Assembly: GCA_963576725.1 (NCBI GenBank)
Contig: OY755236.1
Location: 71,456,379-71,520,378 of the forward strand
Length of the DNA stretch: 64,000 nucleotides
DNA from: Azorinus chamasolen
Taxonomy: Eukaryota > Mollusca > Bivalvia > Cardiida > Solecurtidae
Reading direction: 5' to 3'
In this document: positions 1 through 13,200 of the stretch, one piece after another
Layout of the letters: each line of letters opens with the position of its first letter
Numbering within the stretch: position 1 is the stretch's first letter
Position numbers and translations under genes: made by a program
The notes under the pieces: model-generated
Told to the model about the DNA's origin: nothing
Databases searched by the model: none
What the model saw: the letters and a program-made list of their open reading frames with translations, nothing else

Positions 1-501
1 TTTTAACCCTTTCCCTCATATAAACGTGTTTTCATGCATTTGCAAACAGAGTAGACCCAGATCAGACCTAGAGGAGCCGTCTGATCAGGGTCTACCCTGT
101 TTGCTAATAGAAATTGAAAGATCTGTTTCTTTGCTTTCTAAAATGTCTACATTGTCCAACCTTCCATATTTCTTGATAACTATGTTGTTAATGAATATTC
201 AGTAGGTATTGAAATTTGAAACAAACATAGAACAGGGAAAAGGTTATACAACAGCTACTGTTACTGGACATTCATAATGTCAAACTCTTCAACCAGTTTC
301 AAGCACAGCAAACAAAAGCCAAAAACTGTAATGTTGTCTTTAACAAAACTCTCATTTATCAAACCTTTTACTTGATGAATATTCATGTAAAAACTAATAA
401 TGAATATTTATTAGCGGAATTGTTATACAGGTACATGAAAACAAGATGTTTTGACTTTGGCAAAAGCAGTAGATTCACATCTACCGGTATATAACTTTAT
501 T

Positions 502-718
502 TTAACCATTTCCTCCACAACAACTTTGTAAAAATCACCTATTGAAACCATTGTGATAAATAGAGCATTTGCTCCTATAGGAGCAAATGCTCTATTTATC
601 AATGGTTTCAAACTACAAAATTCTAAAAATTTCCTTTTAATTTAGTTAATGCTCCTTTTCGGTAGATTTATTCAAAGAGGCTGGATCTAAAAATAGCCTA
701 TGAGGTAATATGGGTTAA
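502..718. mobile_element. Family A hairpin element, nested in B2
   Basis: TTAA at both ends (502..505, 715..718). A near-perfect hairpin at 546..610 has the tip GCTCCTATAGGAGC. It splits a B2 element just before that element's GCAAACAGAG arm. Confidence 0.85.
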
Positions 719-809
719 GCAAACAGAGCAGGCCTTGATCAGGTAACTCCTACAGGAGGTGTCTGATCTGGGGTTACTCCATTTGCAAAGGCATGAATCT
801 TTTTTTATA

Positions 810-1013
810 CAGTAAAATCTCGATTATTCGAACACTAAAATACGTATTATTATCGATCTTTACGATAGGTGGCAGCTTAATGCATGGTGAAAGTCATGCA
901 GAAAGCTCCTCTAGTAGCTTTCTGCATGACTTTCACCATGCATTAAGCAGCCACCTGCCTAAAAGTATCGAAATTCTTTTATACAGAAAATTCGAATAAC
1001 CGAGGTTTTACTG
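810..1013. mobile_element. Family C, pogo-like element with TA duplication
   Basis: Terminal inverted repeats CAGTAAAATCTCGATTATTC and the reverse of TTCGAATAACCGAGG are flanked by TA (808..809 and 1014..1015). The inner palindrome at 871..958 has the tip GCTCCTCTAGTAGC. The CTCGATTATTCGAA-type end is typical of pogo-like transposons. Confidence 0.8.
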
Positions 1014-1036
1014 TATAAGGTAAAGAGAAAGAGTAC

Positions 1037-1237
1037 CTCTTCAAACATATCTCCAAGATCGAGCTGTTCAAGAATCTCCTCCATCATTTTGGTGACTGTT
1101 TCTGCATCTAGGCTACAGAATTGATGGCTGATGTAGGTCACATTCAAACCTGTCTCCTCCTCTCCTTTAATCAGATCTGCTAGTTCCACTGGATTACATA
1201 CCCATTCCGATATGTTAGTCTGGGAAGCTTCCAAAAG
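1037..1237 (-). CDS. Exon 44 (unit 12, Cys exon)
   Basis: Sixty-seven residues, phase 0-0, starting LLEASQTNISEWVCNP. The second Cys is in SHQFCSLDAETVTKMM. Two sequons (NIS, NVT). The phase-0 donor GTACTC means the gene continues beyond the left edge; the donor is about 22 bases from a pogo-like family C element. Confidence 0.87.
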
Positions 1238-4200
1238 CTGGAAAAACAGTTTTGGATATAAGAAAAATCTTTCGCAAACATGATGCATGTACAAAATGAA
1301 ATAAATTCTCAATAATGAAAGCTATATCTTGATTTACCCATTCCCTCAGAGGCTAGTTTAGGACTCAACCTCTCTGAATAAATTTACTGAAAAAGAACAT
1401 ATTTACTAGAGAAAAAAACCCTTATAGAATTGTGTAGTTTTTAAGCCATTGTGATAAATATAGCATTTGCTCCATAGGAGCAAATGCTCTATTTATCAGA
1501 ATGGCTTCAAAAAGTAACTTTTACAGAGGTGTTGAAAGGTGCCAATATGAGGGAATGAGTTATTACTCACAACCACTCTGCAAAATGTTTGGACCGTGAT
1601 GAGATGTCATTTATGGTCAAGTAACATGACATTTCATTAAGACCCAAATTGTAAGAGTTGATTTTAAAAGTGATAACAACAAAAGGTTTGGTACAGAAAT
1701 AATGAGATATTCTTGAAAATGTTTTAATTTACCCATCTTATCTGGACCTCAGTCATGATAATTTATTTGTATAAGTTAACCCTTTACTTCATAGGCTATT
1801 TTTAGATCCATCCAGTTTGAATAAATCTACCGAAAAGGAGCATTAACTAAACTTTTAGAATTTTGTAGTTTGAAACCATTGTGATAAAAAGAGCATTTGC
1901 TCCTATAGGAGCAAATGCTCTATTTATCACAATGGTTTCATAAAGTGCCTTTTACAGAGGCATAGAAAGGTGTATTTATGGAGGAAAGGGTTAACCTTAT
2001 CCCATTTCCTCATATTGACATTGACGCCATTTGATACCCCTGTAAAAGTCACTTTTTGAAAGTATGTGTATTGTGATAAATAGAGTATTTGTTCCATAGG
2101 AGCACATGCTCTATTTATCACAATTGCTTCAAAACTACAAAATTCTAAAATGTTCCTTTCTCTAGTAAATGCTCCATTTCTATAGATTTATTTGAAGAGG
2201 TTTGGTCTAAAAACAGCCCATGAGATGATGGGTTAATAGTAAAAGTGTCTTAGGATATACATGACTTTGTACTTGAAAATATTTACTACAATGTATGTAA
2301 TACTAGAAGAAGAAATAAGGGCTTATAATATAACAGGTTGAACGAGTTTAATGAGGTATGCGCCAGGTGCACTGGTTCTAATAAAAACTTTCAAGATTAC
2401 TGAAATTATTTCTGTAAAACATGATACAAATTTGATTGAGAAAATTGTTTCTGGGTGAGATTTCTGATGGGCATTGATTAAGCAGATGTGCAATGTTTTA
2501 GATAAAACAATTCTGATCCAATAAATCCACATTTGATCTGAATCCAAATGATTTAAAAATATAATTATGATGATAAGGGTTAATGCATTACCTGATAAAG
2601 ATGCCTACTGACCCATTAGCAAACAGAGTAGACACAGATCAGACAGCTCCTATTGAAGGATTTGATCAGGGTCTGTGCTGTTTGCTTATGGAATAATATA
2701 GTTCTGATTTCACAAATTTTCCCATGGCAAAAAATTCCTGTGTTCATTTGCCGTTATGAAAATTTATCTAAATCAATATTCATGAATAAACCATGATTTC
2801 TTATTTCTTACATTTATTAGGTTAACCATTCCCTCATAGGTTATTTTCAGACCCAGCCTCTTTGATTGAGTCTACCGAAAACGAGCATTTACTAGAGAAA
2901 AGTAAAATGTTATAATTGTTTATTATAGAAACCATTGTGATAAATAGAGCATTTGCTCCATAGGAGCAAATGCTCTATTTATCACAATGGTTTCAAGAAG
3001 TGATTATTACAGAGGTGTAGAAAGGCATATTTATGGAAGAAAGGGTTAAGCGTTAAGCTGACTTACCATTTCAAAACTGAGACTGCCCTCTACCACAGCT
3101 GTGGCAACGTCCTGTGGTAGTTTCACTTCCTCTATCAGGTACTGTTTCAGAGCTTCTTTGTCTTTAACAAGGTCCTCTATCTGAACTGTAAGAGAAATGT
3201 TATGGCCATTGACTTATCAAGTATTCAAACATTTGGTTGCTTTCCGCCGTAAGTGTTAGTATATATTGTAAATAACTTGATTCTGATTCAGGTCTATCGA
3301 AACTACTGTTTCTACTTAAGTAAAATATTCCTTTTCATGCTTTTGAAAACAGAGTTGACCAAGATCAGATGGCTCCTACAGGAGCCACAGTTTCTTTCAA
3401 TATAAAAAGTTCTAGTGTACATATGCCATTACAAAAATTCAGTAAATAAATATTCATGATGTCATTACTTCTCACGTGAATATTGAAAAGATTAACCATT
3501 AAGCCTTTCCTTCATATAAACTCTTTTTCACATTTTTGCAGAGTAGATCCAGATCAGACAGCTCCTATAGGAGCCGTCTGATCAGCATCTGCTCTGTTTG
3601 CTTATGGTATACTATAGATCTGATTCTACAGTTTCTGCCTGAGTCAAAACATACTGTGTACATATGCCATAAGAAATCAGCTAATAAATATTCATGAATC
3701 CCTTATTCCTAACATGAATATTAAACAGGTAAAGCATAAAGTGAGTGTCTTTGTGACCTATATTGCTTAACTCTTTAATCCATAAACACACCTTTCTTCT
3801 CCAATACAAACAGAGTAGACCCAATCAGTGTCTGCTCTGTTTGCATATGACATAATACAGATAAAACTCTACAGTTTTTGCCATGGCCAAAAATTCCTGT
3901 GTCCATCCATGTACTATTATAATAATTAATCTAATGAATATTCATGATGTCATTATTACTTAAATTATTCATGAAGTAAAAAGGGTGACTTATTTGGAAA
4001 AAAACGTTCTTACTTACCATTTGTCATGAAGATATGCCTGAGTGATTTAAATGAAAAGAGACCATTGGACAACATTTTCAGATCCTCAACAAAGTCAGAG
4101 CTATCTTCATCTGTTACGAAGTTGTCAAGGAAGTTGTTCAAACTGCAAGAAATATTTCATACAAATATTCAACTTTTTCACTGCCACACATTGTCATCTG

Positions 4201-7200
4201 CAAAATATTTGTTGTCTGCTACAAGTTCAATATTTTATCTTTTCCCCTTTTTTCAAAAAATTAACCCATTCCCGCATATTGACGCCTTTTGGCGCTTATG
4301 TAAAAGTCACTTTATGAAACCATTGTGATAAATAGAGCATTTGCTCCAGAGGAGCAAATGCTCTATTTATCACAATGGTTTCAAAGCTACACAATTCTGA
4401 AAATTTCCTTTTCTCTAGTTAATGCTCCTTTTTGGTAGATTTAATTAAAGAGGTTAGGTCTAAAAATAGACTAAGTGGGAATGGGTTAATCACAATAACA
4501 AACAGTTTCAATCCTGCTGAGATGCTGAGTGGCTTGGCCTCCTATCTGGAGATCAAAAGTGCATGCAAGGGAGGTCACAGGTTCATAACTGGCAACAAAA
4601 GTTAATCACCTGACAAATTCATGAGAACCTCATGAGAATCTTTGCAATCCAATGAAATGCCACATAATTATCGGTCAATATGCCTGTGTTTCTAGAAACA
4701 AGAACATTTCTAGAAACAAGAACATTTCTAGAAACAAGCATTAACTATAAATTTAGCTTTCAGTCCTATCTATGATCACAGTTTTTAACAAAAGTTGAAT
4801 TCCAGTATTTGTCAAACCCACCTTTGAAGAAGTCTATCAGGGCCTTTGTCAAGTAGTAATCTCTGGAGTGTGGACAATGTAGATCCATCCAATGTCTCCA
4901 GATCAAAGTTGCTAAGTCTCTCCACATACAAAGCCAGGTCTGAGATACCCTCAATGTCACGAATCAAATCAGCTATGTCTTGAGACAAAGTTCCTAGTAA
5001 ATTTTCTGCTTCCAGATTCTTTAGCTGAATGTTAAACAAAGAATGTATACATGAATATACTGTAGACTGACAGTGTTACAGTCGAATCGCGGTCAATCGA
5101 ATCTGGCTCACTTGTTTTGACGGTTTAACTCGTCCAAAGGCCAAGGTCCCAGCATGTCTGCATAGTAATTATATGTATAAACAATGCTTTCACTCGGACA
5201 TTCGTTAAATCGGATAATTCGATAATTGGGACGGTTTGTCAGGTCCTAACAACCAATAATTACCTTGTTTTTAACACGTTCACTCGAACACTGCTTAGAC
5301 TTCACGGCGCTGTGGTTATAACCACTTCGTGATTTTCACACCTATTTCGAAACCCTTTGATCACGGATTATCGAGTGAACGGTTTTAATGCATATGGTCA
5401 AAACTACCCTGACACTTGTCACTTTTGTTTTTAATTGTGTTGTGTTTAGTTACTCGGCTTTTCATCTGAATTCAAACTGTTTGCAAAGGTGAGCAGCAGA
5501 GTAAAGGCTACAAAATGATCGGCTCCATGTTTGTACATGCATGTCTTACTATTTGCATTGCTGTTTCTCTGTCATCATTTATGCACTGTTTTAATATAAA
5601 ATGTATATTTATGAATGGTAAAATATGCTAATATATGAATAAAATATAAACTCAATTCAATTTCGTTATTGTTTTTATTACTCTACCAGTTTCAACTTTC
5701 AGCATTCAGTAATGTTTATGTACACGACAGATATTCCAAAGGTAACGTCCATGTAGTATAACTTACGATACTGTAAGTTTCACGACACCAACTAAGATGG
5801 CGGCCGAGATAATGGAAATGCAACTACTCGGACGATGCGCTGGTTCGAACTTGGTTCGGGGTCCATTGGATGTTCGAGTTATCGCGATTCGACTGTATGT
5901 AGTAAAACTAACAGGACTGTTTAATAAATAAACATAGATGTCTTATACTACGTGAGTAATGACATCATGGATATCAGATTGTTATTTACAATAGCACATG
6001 AGCACAGAAAAAATTGGCCATGTTAGGTCTACTCTGTTTGTAAAGGCATAGAAAGGCATGTGTTTCTTCTATTTGCCTGCTAAAGTTCTCAAACATGTTT
6101 TCGTTTTCCTTTCATTTCTTAAAAAATAAACAACAGTGTATGAATGTCAAACAAATTGAATCCTGATGAGAAACCAAGTTACTTGTCATCTCATCTGGAT
6201 CCAAACAGTTTGCAATAATCATTACAATCTAGAAAAGGTTTTGCCTAATTTAGAACCAGCCTAGGCATCATGTGACAAGTATTCTGTGCAATCAACATCA
6301 AAGCCATCTATAAGAGCCGTCTGATCTGGGTCTAGTCTGTTTGCAAATGTGTGAAAACACATTTATTTGAGGGAAAGGGTTAAAATATATGTTGAGATTA
6401 TAACAATACCTACCCCACTGGTGACCCTAGAAAGTTCAAGGAGGTAATTGGCCATTTCAAGGGCTGTGTTGCGGTCTGGTCCACACAGAGAGTCTAGAAC
6501 CTCATCAACTGATCCACCCCAGAGAGATTCCTCCCCAAACATTGCATCCCTGTCTTCTGTATTACACACCTTGTTTATCAATTCCTCACCTGTCATGTTA
6601 TCCTGTTTTAAAACATGAAAAAACAATTTCATTACCTACTGAATATTCATGGATAAAACAGTTATAATGAAATATGGAAGATGGAACAGTGTGGCCCTTT
6701 TAGAAAGTAAAAGAAAGTGATACAGTATATCAAATCCCATTAACAAACAGAGCAGACCCTGATGGCAGGAGCCATCTGATCTGGGTCTACTCTGTTTGCA
6801 GAGGTGTCTGTCTCTATGAGATACAGGGTTAATGAATATCATACAAGTCTACCACATTATATTAACCCTTTCCATGATCTATGTTTATTTCAATTTTCAA
6901 TACCTACTGAATATTCATGAACAAAAAAAATGCAATTTAAAGAAGGTGGAATATTGAAGCTATTTTAGAAACTAAAGAAACATCTTTCAAATTCCATTAG
7001 CAAACAGAGCATACCCTGATCAGACGGCTCCTATAAGCAGCCATCTGATCTGGGTCTATTCTGTTTGCAGATGTGTGATAACACCTTTATACAAGGGAAA
7101 AGGTTAATTGATTTATTTATTATAATCCTTTCTCTGTTCTTTGTTTATTTCAAATTTCAATACCTACTGAATATTCATGGACAAAATTTTAGGAACTAAA

Positions 7201-10200
7201 GAAACAAGTCTATCAAATTTCATTAGCAAACAGAGCAGACCCTGATCACATGACTCCTAAAACAGCTATCTGATCAGATCTAAAATAATTCCATAAGCAA
7301 ACAGAGCAGACCCTGATCAGATGGCTCCTACAGGATTCGTCTGATCTAGGTCTTCTGTGTTTACAAAGATGTGAAAAAGCATTTATATAAGGAAAGGGTT
7401 ACATACCTTAAAACCACTCTAAACTGGACATTCAAATTAGCATCAATGCTAGTCTGTAAGACAGGTGGGAGCTTAATGCAGAACAAAAGTCATGCAGGAA
7501 GATCCAAAAGGAGCTTTCAACATCACTTTCATCCTATCCTGTATTAAGCAGCCAACCTGCCTAAAATTATTTAAATTCTTCTTTACTAAAGTTCCAGTTT
7601 AGAGGCGTTTTACTGTACTTCAAAATGTTTCAGGATGAATAAAAGCATTTGTACATATATTTGTATACATGTAATGATCAGTCTTACCAGTTTCAGGCCC
7701 AGCATTTGTTCTACAAAACCAGCTACTGGCTCCCGACCAAGGTTGAATGAGTTTTGGAAAAGCTCGAAGATGTTTGACATGTTGGTCTGAAGCAGTCTTT
7801 CAAAAGAATCTTGTGCTGTAGAATGAAAAGAAGATATCTAACTCTGCACTCTAGAGGCAAACACTGATTATCTATGCAAGCAGTTAAGATCCAGGTAAGA
7901 CGCAGAGCCATAAAAATTATCTTTAAACCATTCCCTCATAGGCTAGTTTTAGACCTAACCTCTTTGAATAATACATTGTATACTGAAAAGGAGTATTTAC
8001 TAGAAAAAAAGGAAAAGTTCACAATTGTGTAATTTTGAAACCATTATGATAAACAGAGCATTTGCCTTTATGGAGCAAATACTCTATTCATCACAATTTG
8101 TTTTTACAGAGACGTCAAAAGGCATCAATATGAGGGAATGGGTTAAAAACAGCAGGTGCCTTAATACATACAAAAGTAATGCAGAAGCTCCACTGGGATC
8201 TATCTGCATGTTATTTATCCTGCATTAAGCTACCACCTAAGTTTAAGACCTAGACTTAGATTTCTTCTGAGGGGTGTACAGAGTAAAAGATAAAGATATA
8301 TAATTATTCAATACTATGAACCCAAACCTTATGTTGTGGAGATGATCCTAAAGAGTGGTCACAGCATAGAGTCTGGTGAGGAAATAAAGGAGTTAATCTT
8401 GAAGTTGATTTAATTTAGGCATCTTATCTGGGCCTCAGGTTATATGTTGAAAGGTTTAACTGCATTAAACCCTTTACTCCATGAATAATCTTGTAAGAAA
8501 TAAAGACATTACAAATACTACTTAAGATTTATTGTTATAATAGCACAAGGATACAAGAATATTCAGTCCTGACAGAAACTATATAATCGTATCTATATAA
8601 TATCATATGCAACAGAGCAGACCTTGATCAGACATCTCCTACATGAACCCTCCAATCTTGGTCTACTCTGTTTGCCAAAGTGTAGAAAGGCGTATTTATG
8701 GAGTAAAGGGTTAACTGATTCCAGTAGCAGTACACTTACCAGTCTGTTGCTGCGCAAACATGGAGATAACCTCTTGAAACATTACTGTAGTGTCAGTACC
8801 ACCTATGGCTTCCACAAACCCTTTCATCCGGTCATCTTGTAGAATCTCAGTAATCTGGTCACCTACAGACAGCAGTCTGAAAACACCAGTCAGAAAACAG
8901 ATCAAAAGTCTGGCTTTATGAGTAAACAGAGTGTATAACTAAATCCTCATGATGACATGATCCTCTTGCTTTTTTTAAAAAAAATCCAGACAGACAATAA
9001 TAAGCAAACATGGGTGCCAACCCAGATCAAGGCTCCTGAGAGAGCAACTATGTCAGTCTAATTCAGTCATAAAAATGGTGCAAAAATGAAATTATTCTGG
9101 TGGAGAGGTGAGACTGGTCTTCCAAATAATTAGGGTAACTAGGGTGTATTAGAGAAATCTCCAATAGTGCATTTGCTCCTATAGGACCTATATTGTACAT
9201 TACCTGGCAGTGTCGCTTAGAATATCTCCCGACTTGACGATGAGTTCTCCCATGCAGGTGATCAGGCTGTTTGACTCATTGAACAGTATAACCATGGATG
9301 ATTCGACCAGACTATTGTAGCTTGAGTAAGCATCTATCATACCCTGACAGCTCATACCATCTTGGCTAGACTGGCCTGTTAACTGCTCTGTCAACTACAA
9401 TGAAACAACAACAAAATACTGACTTCATCCTTACCCATCTTTTAACCCTTTCCCTTATATAAATGCTTTTTTACATCTTTGCAAACTGAAATGACCTAGA
9501 TCAAATGGCTCCTGTATCCATGGTGCCATTATTTCTTACAAGAATATTCAACTGGGAAAGGGATAAACCTTTCCTTCAAATAAACTTTCACGCCTTTGCA
9601 AACAGAGTAGACCCAGATCGGTCTCATCAAGTTTGCTTTCGCCATGATAAAGATATGATTCTACATTTTTTCCTTGAAAAGTTTAAATCATCAAAATTCA
9701 GCAAATAAATATTCATGCATTTGCAAACAGAGTAGACCCAGATTAGATGGCTCCTATTTGATCAGGGTCAGACCGGTCTGCTCTGTTTGCCAATGTAATT
9801 GGAATTAAGAGCTGTTTCTTTACTTTCTAAAGTGGCTACAATGTTCCACTTTCCATATTTTATTGTAACTATTTTGTCAATGAATATTCAGTATGTGTTG
9901 GAATTTGAAATAAACATAGAACAGGAATATATATTATTAATAAATTGGATTTTTATATTGACATTTTTTTTATCATGACAGAAACTGCAGAATGATAACT
10001 ATATTACATGTATGTCATAAGCAAGCAGGACAGACCCCGATCTGTTGGTTCCTATAGGAGCCATTCAATCTGGGTTTACTCAAAAGGCATAGAAAGGTGT
10101 ATTTATTGAGTAAGGGTTAACCCTTTCCTCCATTAATACGACTTTCTACGCCTTGGTAAAAGTCACTTTTTGAAACCATTGTGATAAATAAAACATTTGC

Positions 10201-13200
10201 TCCATAGGAGCAAATGCTCTATTTATCACAATGGTTTAAAAACTACACAATTCTAACATTTTCCTTTCGTCTAATAATTGCTACTTTTCAGTAGATTTAT
10301 TCAAAGAGGTTGGGTCTAAAAATAGCCTATGAGGGAATGGGTTAAATGTTATATATCTTACTCACCGACTGCAATTGAGTAGGAACATCACTCTCCTGTA
10401 GTGCTTTCAGAATAGTTTCTATGTCTCTGTCACCGATACATGCTATGTCATGGAAATCTGAAATTATGGTACCAAGGTTTGTTATATCATCTACTGATCT
10501 ATTATATCTTCCATACTAAACAGAAGAAATCTATTCAATTTCTTAATGGAGATAAGAATACTCCTTTACTCCAAAGATACACCTTTTTATACCTTTGAAA
10601 CAGAATAGAACAGTATATTGGGTGTAAATAATGGTTGTTTATTTGTATTTTTTGTATTGTATTGTTCAGTTTATATGCAGTAGCTACAAGATTGATCTCT
10701 TCTAGTACCCCATTGTCCTACATATGTCAGGCAAATTTTATGTGTAGTGATCTTTGCCACACATACAATCATACATCCAGGTGGTCCTGTGTCATAAATG
10801 TGTGACGTACTGACACTGTACATAGAATGTTACATTTGATATTTGGTGATATGAGTGAGCTGACACAATACAGTCACAGTATTCATCCATTTCCCTTTAT
10901 TTACGGGCATATAAACTTACGCAAAAGGATGATTTGGTTTTAACTGTGATTCTTATAATTAATTTCATTCTTATTATTCTTATCAATATCTATATCTTTA
11001 GATTTAAATATTCTATATGCATTGAATTTACATGTACACAGTTTTGTACATGTAATTTATGCATATGAAGCGCTTTTGAATGCACATATGCTGTGTGAAA
11101 AGAGCACTTTATAAATGTGGTATGATAATAATAATAATAAAACAAGAACACCGAAAGTGGGTGCGAACGCTCGTCTGTTATCAATGTTAAGATTTCTAAC
11201 GACAACGATGACGTGGAAGCCGGAGTTACGACAATAGCTCATGATTTCTTCGAAACAGACAAGCTAAATTAATAATAATAATAATACAGTAAAAACTCGA
11301 AACTACGAAATTTCAGCAATGAAGAATAATTATGTCTCTGTAGGCAGGTAGCTACTTAATGCAGGGTGAAAGTCATGCAGAATGCTACTACAGCTCCTAA
11401 GCTGCCACCAGTGGTTAATTAAAGATCAATAATGGTACACATTTGAGTGTTCATAGTATCGAGTTTTAAGTGTAGGAACTGTCAGATAAGGGTCTGTTCT
11501 GTTCACTTATGGAATTATACAGCAGATAGATTCACTAACCTATCACCAATTCTATCATATCTGTTGCCACATACATCTGGCTCAGGTACATGTCAAACGT
11601 TGGTTTTAACATCTCACTATATATCTCAGTCTTCTGCACATACCCCAGCATACTGTCACAGGCAGATATCATACTGAAATAATAGTACAAATACCACATC
11701 ATTAAAACTTTACAAAAACATCATGTTCTTTTCAGTTACTAAATAATACAGTATTCTAAGAGATTTAACCCTCTCCCACACAGGCTATTTATCAACCCAA
11801 CCTCTTTGAATAAGTCTACTGAAAAGGATCATTTACTAGAGAAAAATTACATTTTAGAATTGTGTAGTTTTGAAACCATTGTGATAAATACAGCATTTGC
11901 TTCTATGAAGCAAATGCTCTGTTTATCACAATAGTTTCAAAAATAGTTGATTTGAAAGAGGTTTCTTTACTTTCTCAAATGGTTACAATAAAACGCCTTC
12001 CACATTTCATTATAACTATTTTGTCCATGAATATTCAGTAGGTATTGAAAGTTGGAATAAATACAGACCAGGAAAAGAGTTAATGAATATGCATGAAGTG
12101 ATAGATCAGTATATAAATATTAATGAGGATTTTTTTTAAAGAATTCCACTTTGCCTACCTGTCAGTGTTGGTGAGAGCCATGTCTGGGGACTCTAGATAG
12201 CTGATTATGGGAGACATCCAGTTCTCAAACTCTTCCATCATCATAGTGGGGTCAAGGTTCATGTTCTCTATTATTTTTATCATCTGCTTATTGATGTGGG
12301 CTAGTATAGACTCTAGAGTTTGGTTACTAATGCTGGTCCCACTCATTATGTCAGTTAGCTGAAATATTAATTACATGTATAAATTTAAATAATTAACCCA
12401 TTCCCTCATATTGACGACTTTTGACGATTCCGTAAAAGTCACTTTGGGAAACCATTGTGATAAATAGAGCATGCTCTATTTATCACAATGGTTTCAAACT
12501 ACAAAATTCTAAAAGTTTCCTTTTCTCTAGTTAATGCTCCTTTTCGGTAGAATTATCCAAAGTTGTTGTATCTAAAAATAGCCTATGAGGTAATGGGTTA
12601 ATGTCATAAAAATGCTTAAAACTTTCTGCTGTATTTGCTTATGAAATACTATAGATATGATTCTTGAGATCATGAAATACCATAGATATGATTCTAGAGA
12701 TTATGAAATACTATAGATATGATTCTAGAGATTATGAAATACTATAGATATGATTCTAGAGATTATGAAATACTATAGATATGATAATAGAAATTCTTCC
12801 ATGACCAATATTTCTGTTTTCATATGCCACTGTAAAAGTTCATTTTGTTCATATTCATAAAATCATTATATCTTAAATGTGCATTCATGATTTAAAGAGA
12901 TACAAGTATTTCCTCAGAAAAACAAAATATGTCTTACCCTGGCCATAATGCCAGACATGTCTTCACCAAAGAGTTCCTCCAGTGACACCGGCTCCCCGGC
13001 TGAGTTACAAAGGTCCTGTTGAATAGCCACAGTGTCGGTCCCTTCAGGGAATACAAACAGCTTGTTGAACTCATCTGCATTGCAGACTACCTCGTTCCAG
13101 TCACCTCCGAAAAGAACTGAGATGAACTATTTAGGACAAGAGAAAATACAACATGTATAATTTAAATATATATAAACTAAAGCTGCACACAAGAACCATT

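Larger units (their letters stand above)
1..1036. repeat. Intron after exon 44: B, B2 with nested A, and a C element
   Basis: Family B at 3..247 (right end TTAT instead of TTAA). 247..360 shows nothing recognised. A B2 element starting near 363 is interrupted by family A (502..718) and resumes at 718..800. Family C occupies 810..1013. Confidence 0.75.
1238..3066. repeat. Intron 43: four A elements and one B element
   Basis: Family A at about 1334..1563, 1776..1994, 1991..2236 and 2822..3049; family B at 2579..2825. Neighbours share single TTAA sites at about 1991 and 2822. 1564..1775 and 2237..2575 show nothing recognised. Confidence 0.75.
12359..12937. repeat. Intron 33: A element with tip deletion; 31-base tandem
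   Basis: Family A at 12393..12601. A B-derived sequence at about 12630..12800 contains five copies of a 31-base unit (GAAATACTATAGATATGATT and flanks). Confidence 0.72.

Noticed and set aside
540..615. Rho-independent terminator or microRNA gene
   Set aside because: The hairpin is one of more than twenty family A copies with mobile-element ends; a bacterial terminator does not fit the context, and no evidence of processing can be seen from sequence alone.
4026..4328. Plus-strand open frames of 88 and 100 codons
   Set aside because: They are antisense shadows of exon 42 plus the family A element.
9395..10365. Cryptic Cys exon for unit 10
   Set aside because: I checked the minus strand for a phase 0-0 stretch with a VC ... 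C block and AG/GT borders and found none; the stretch is filled by B, B2 and A elements.
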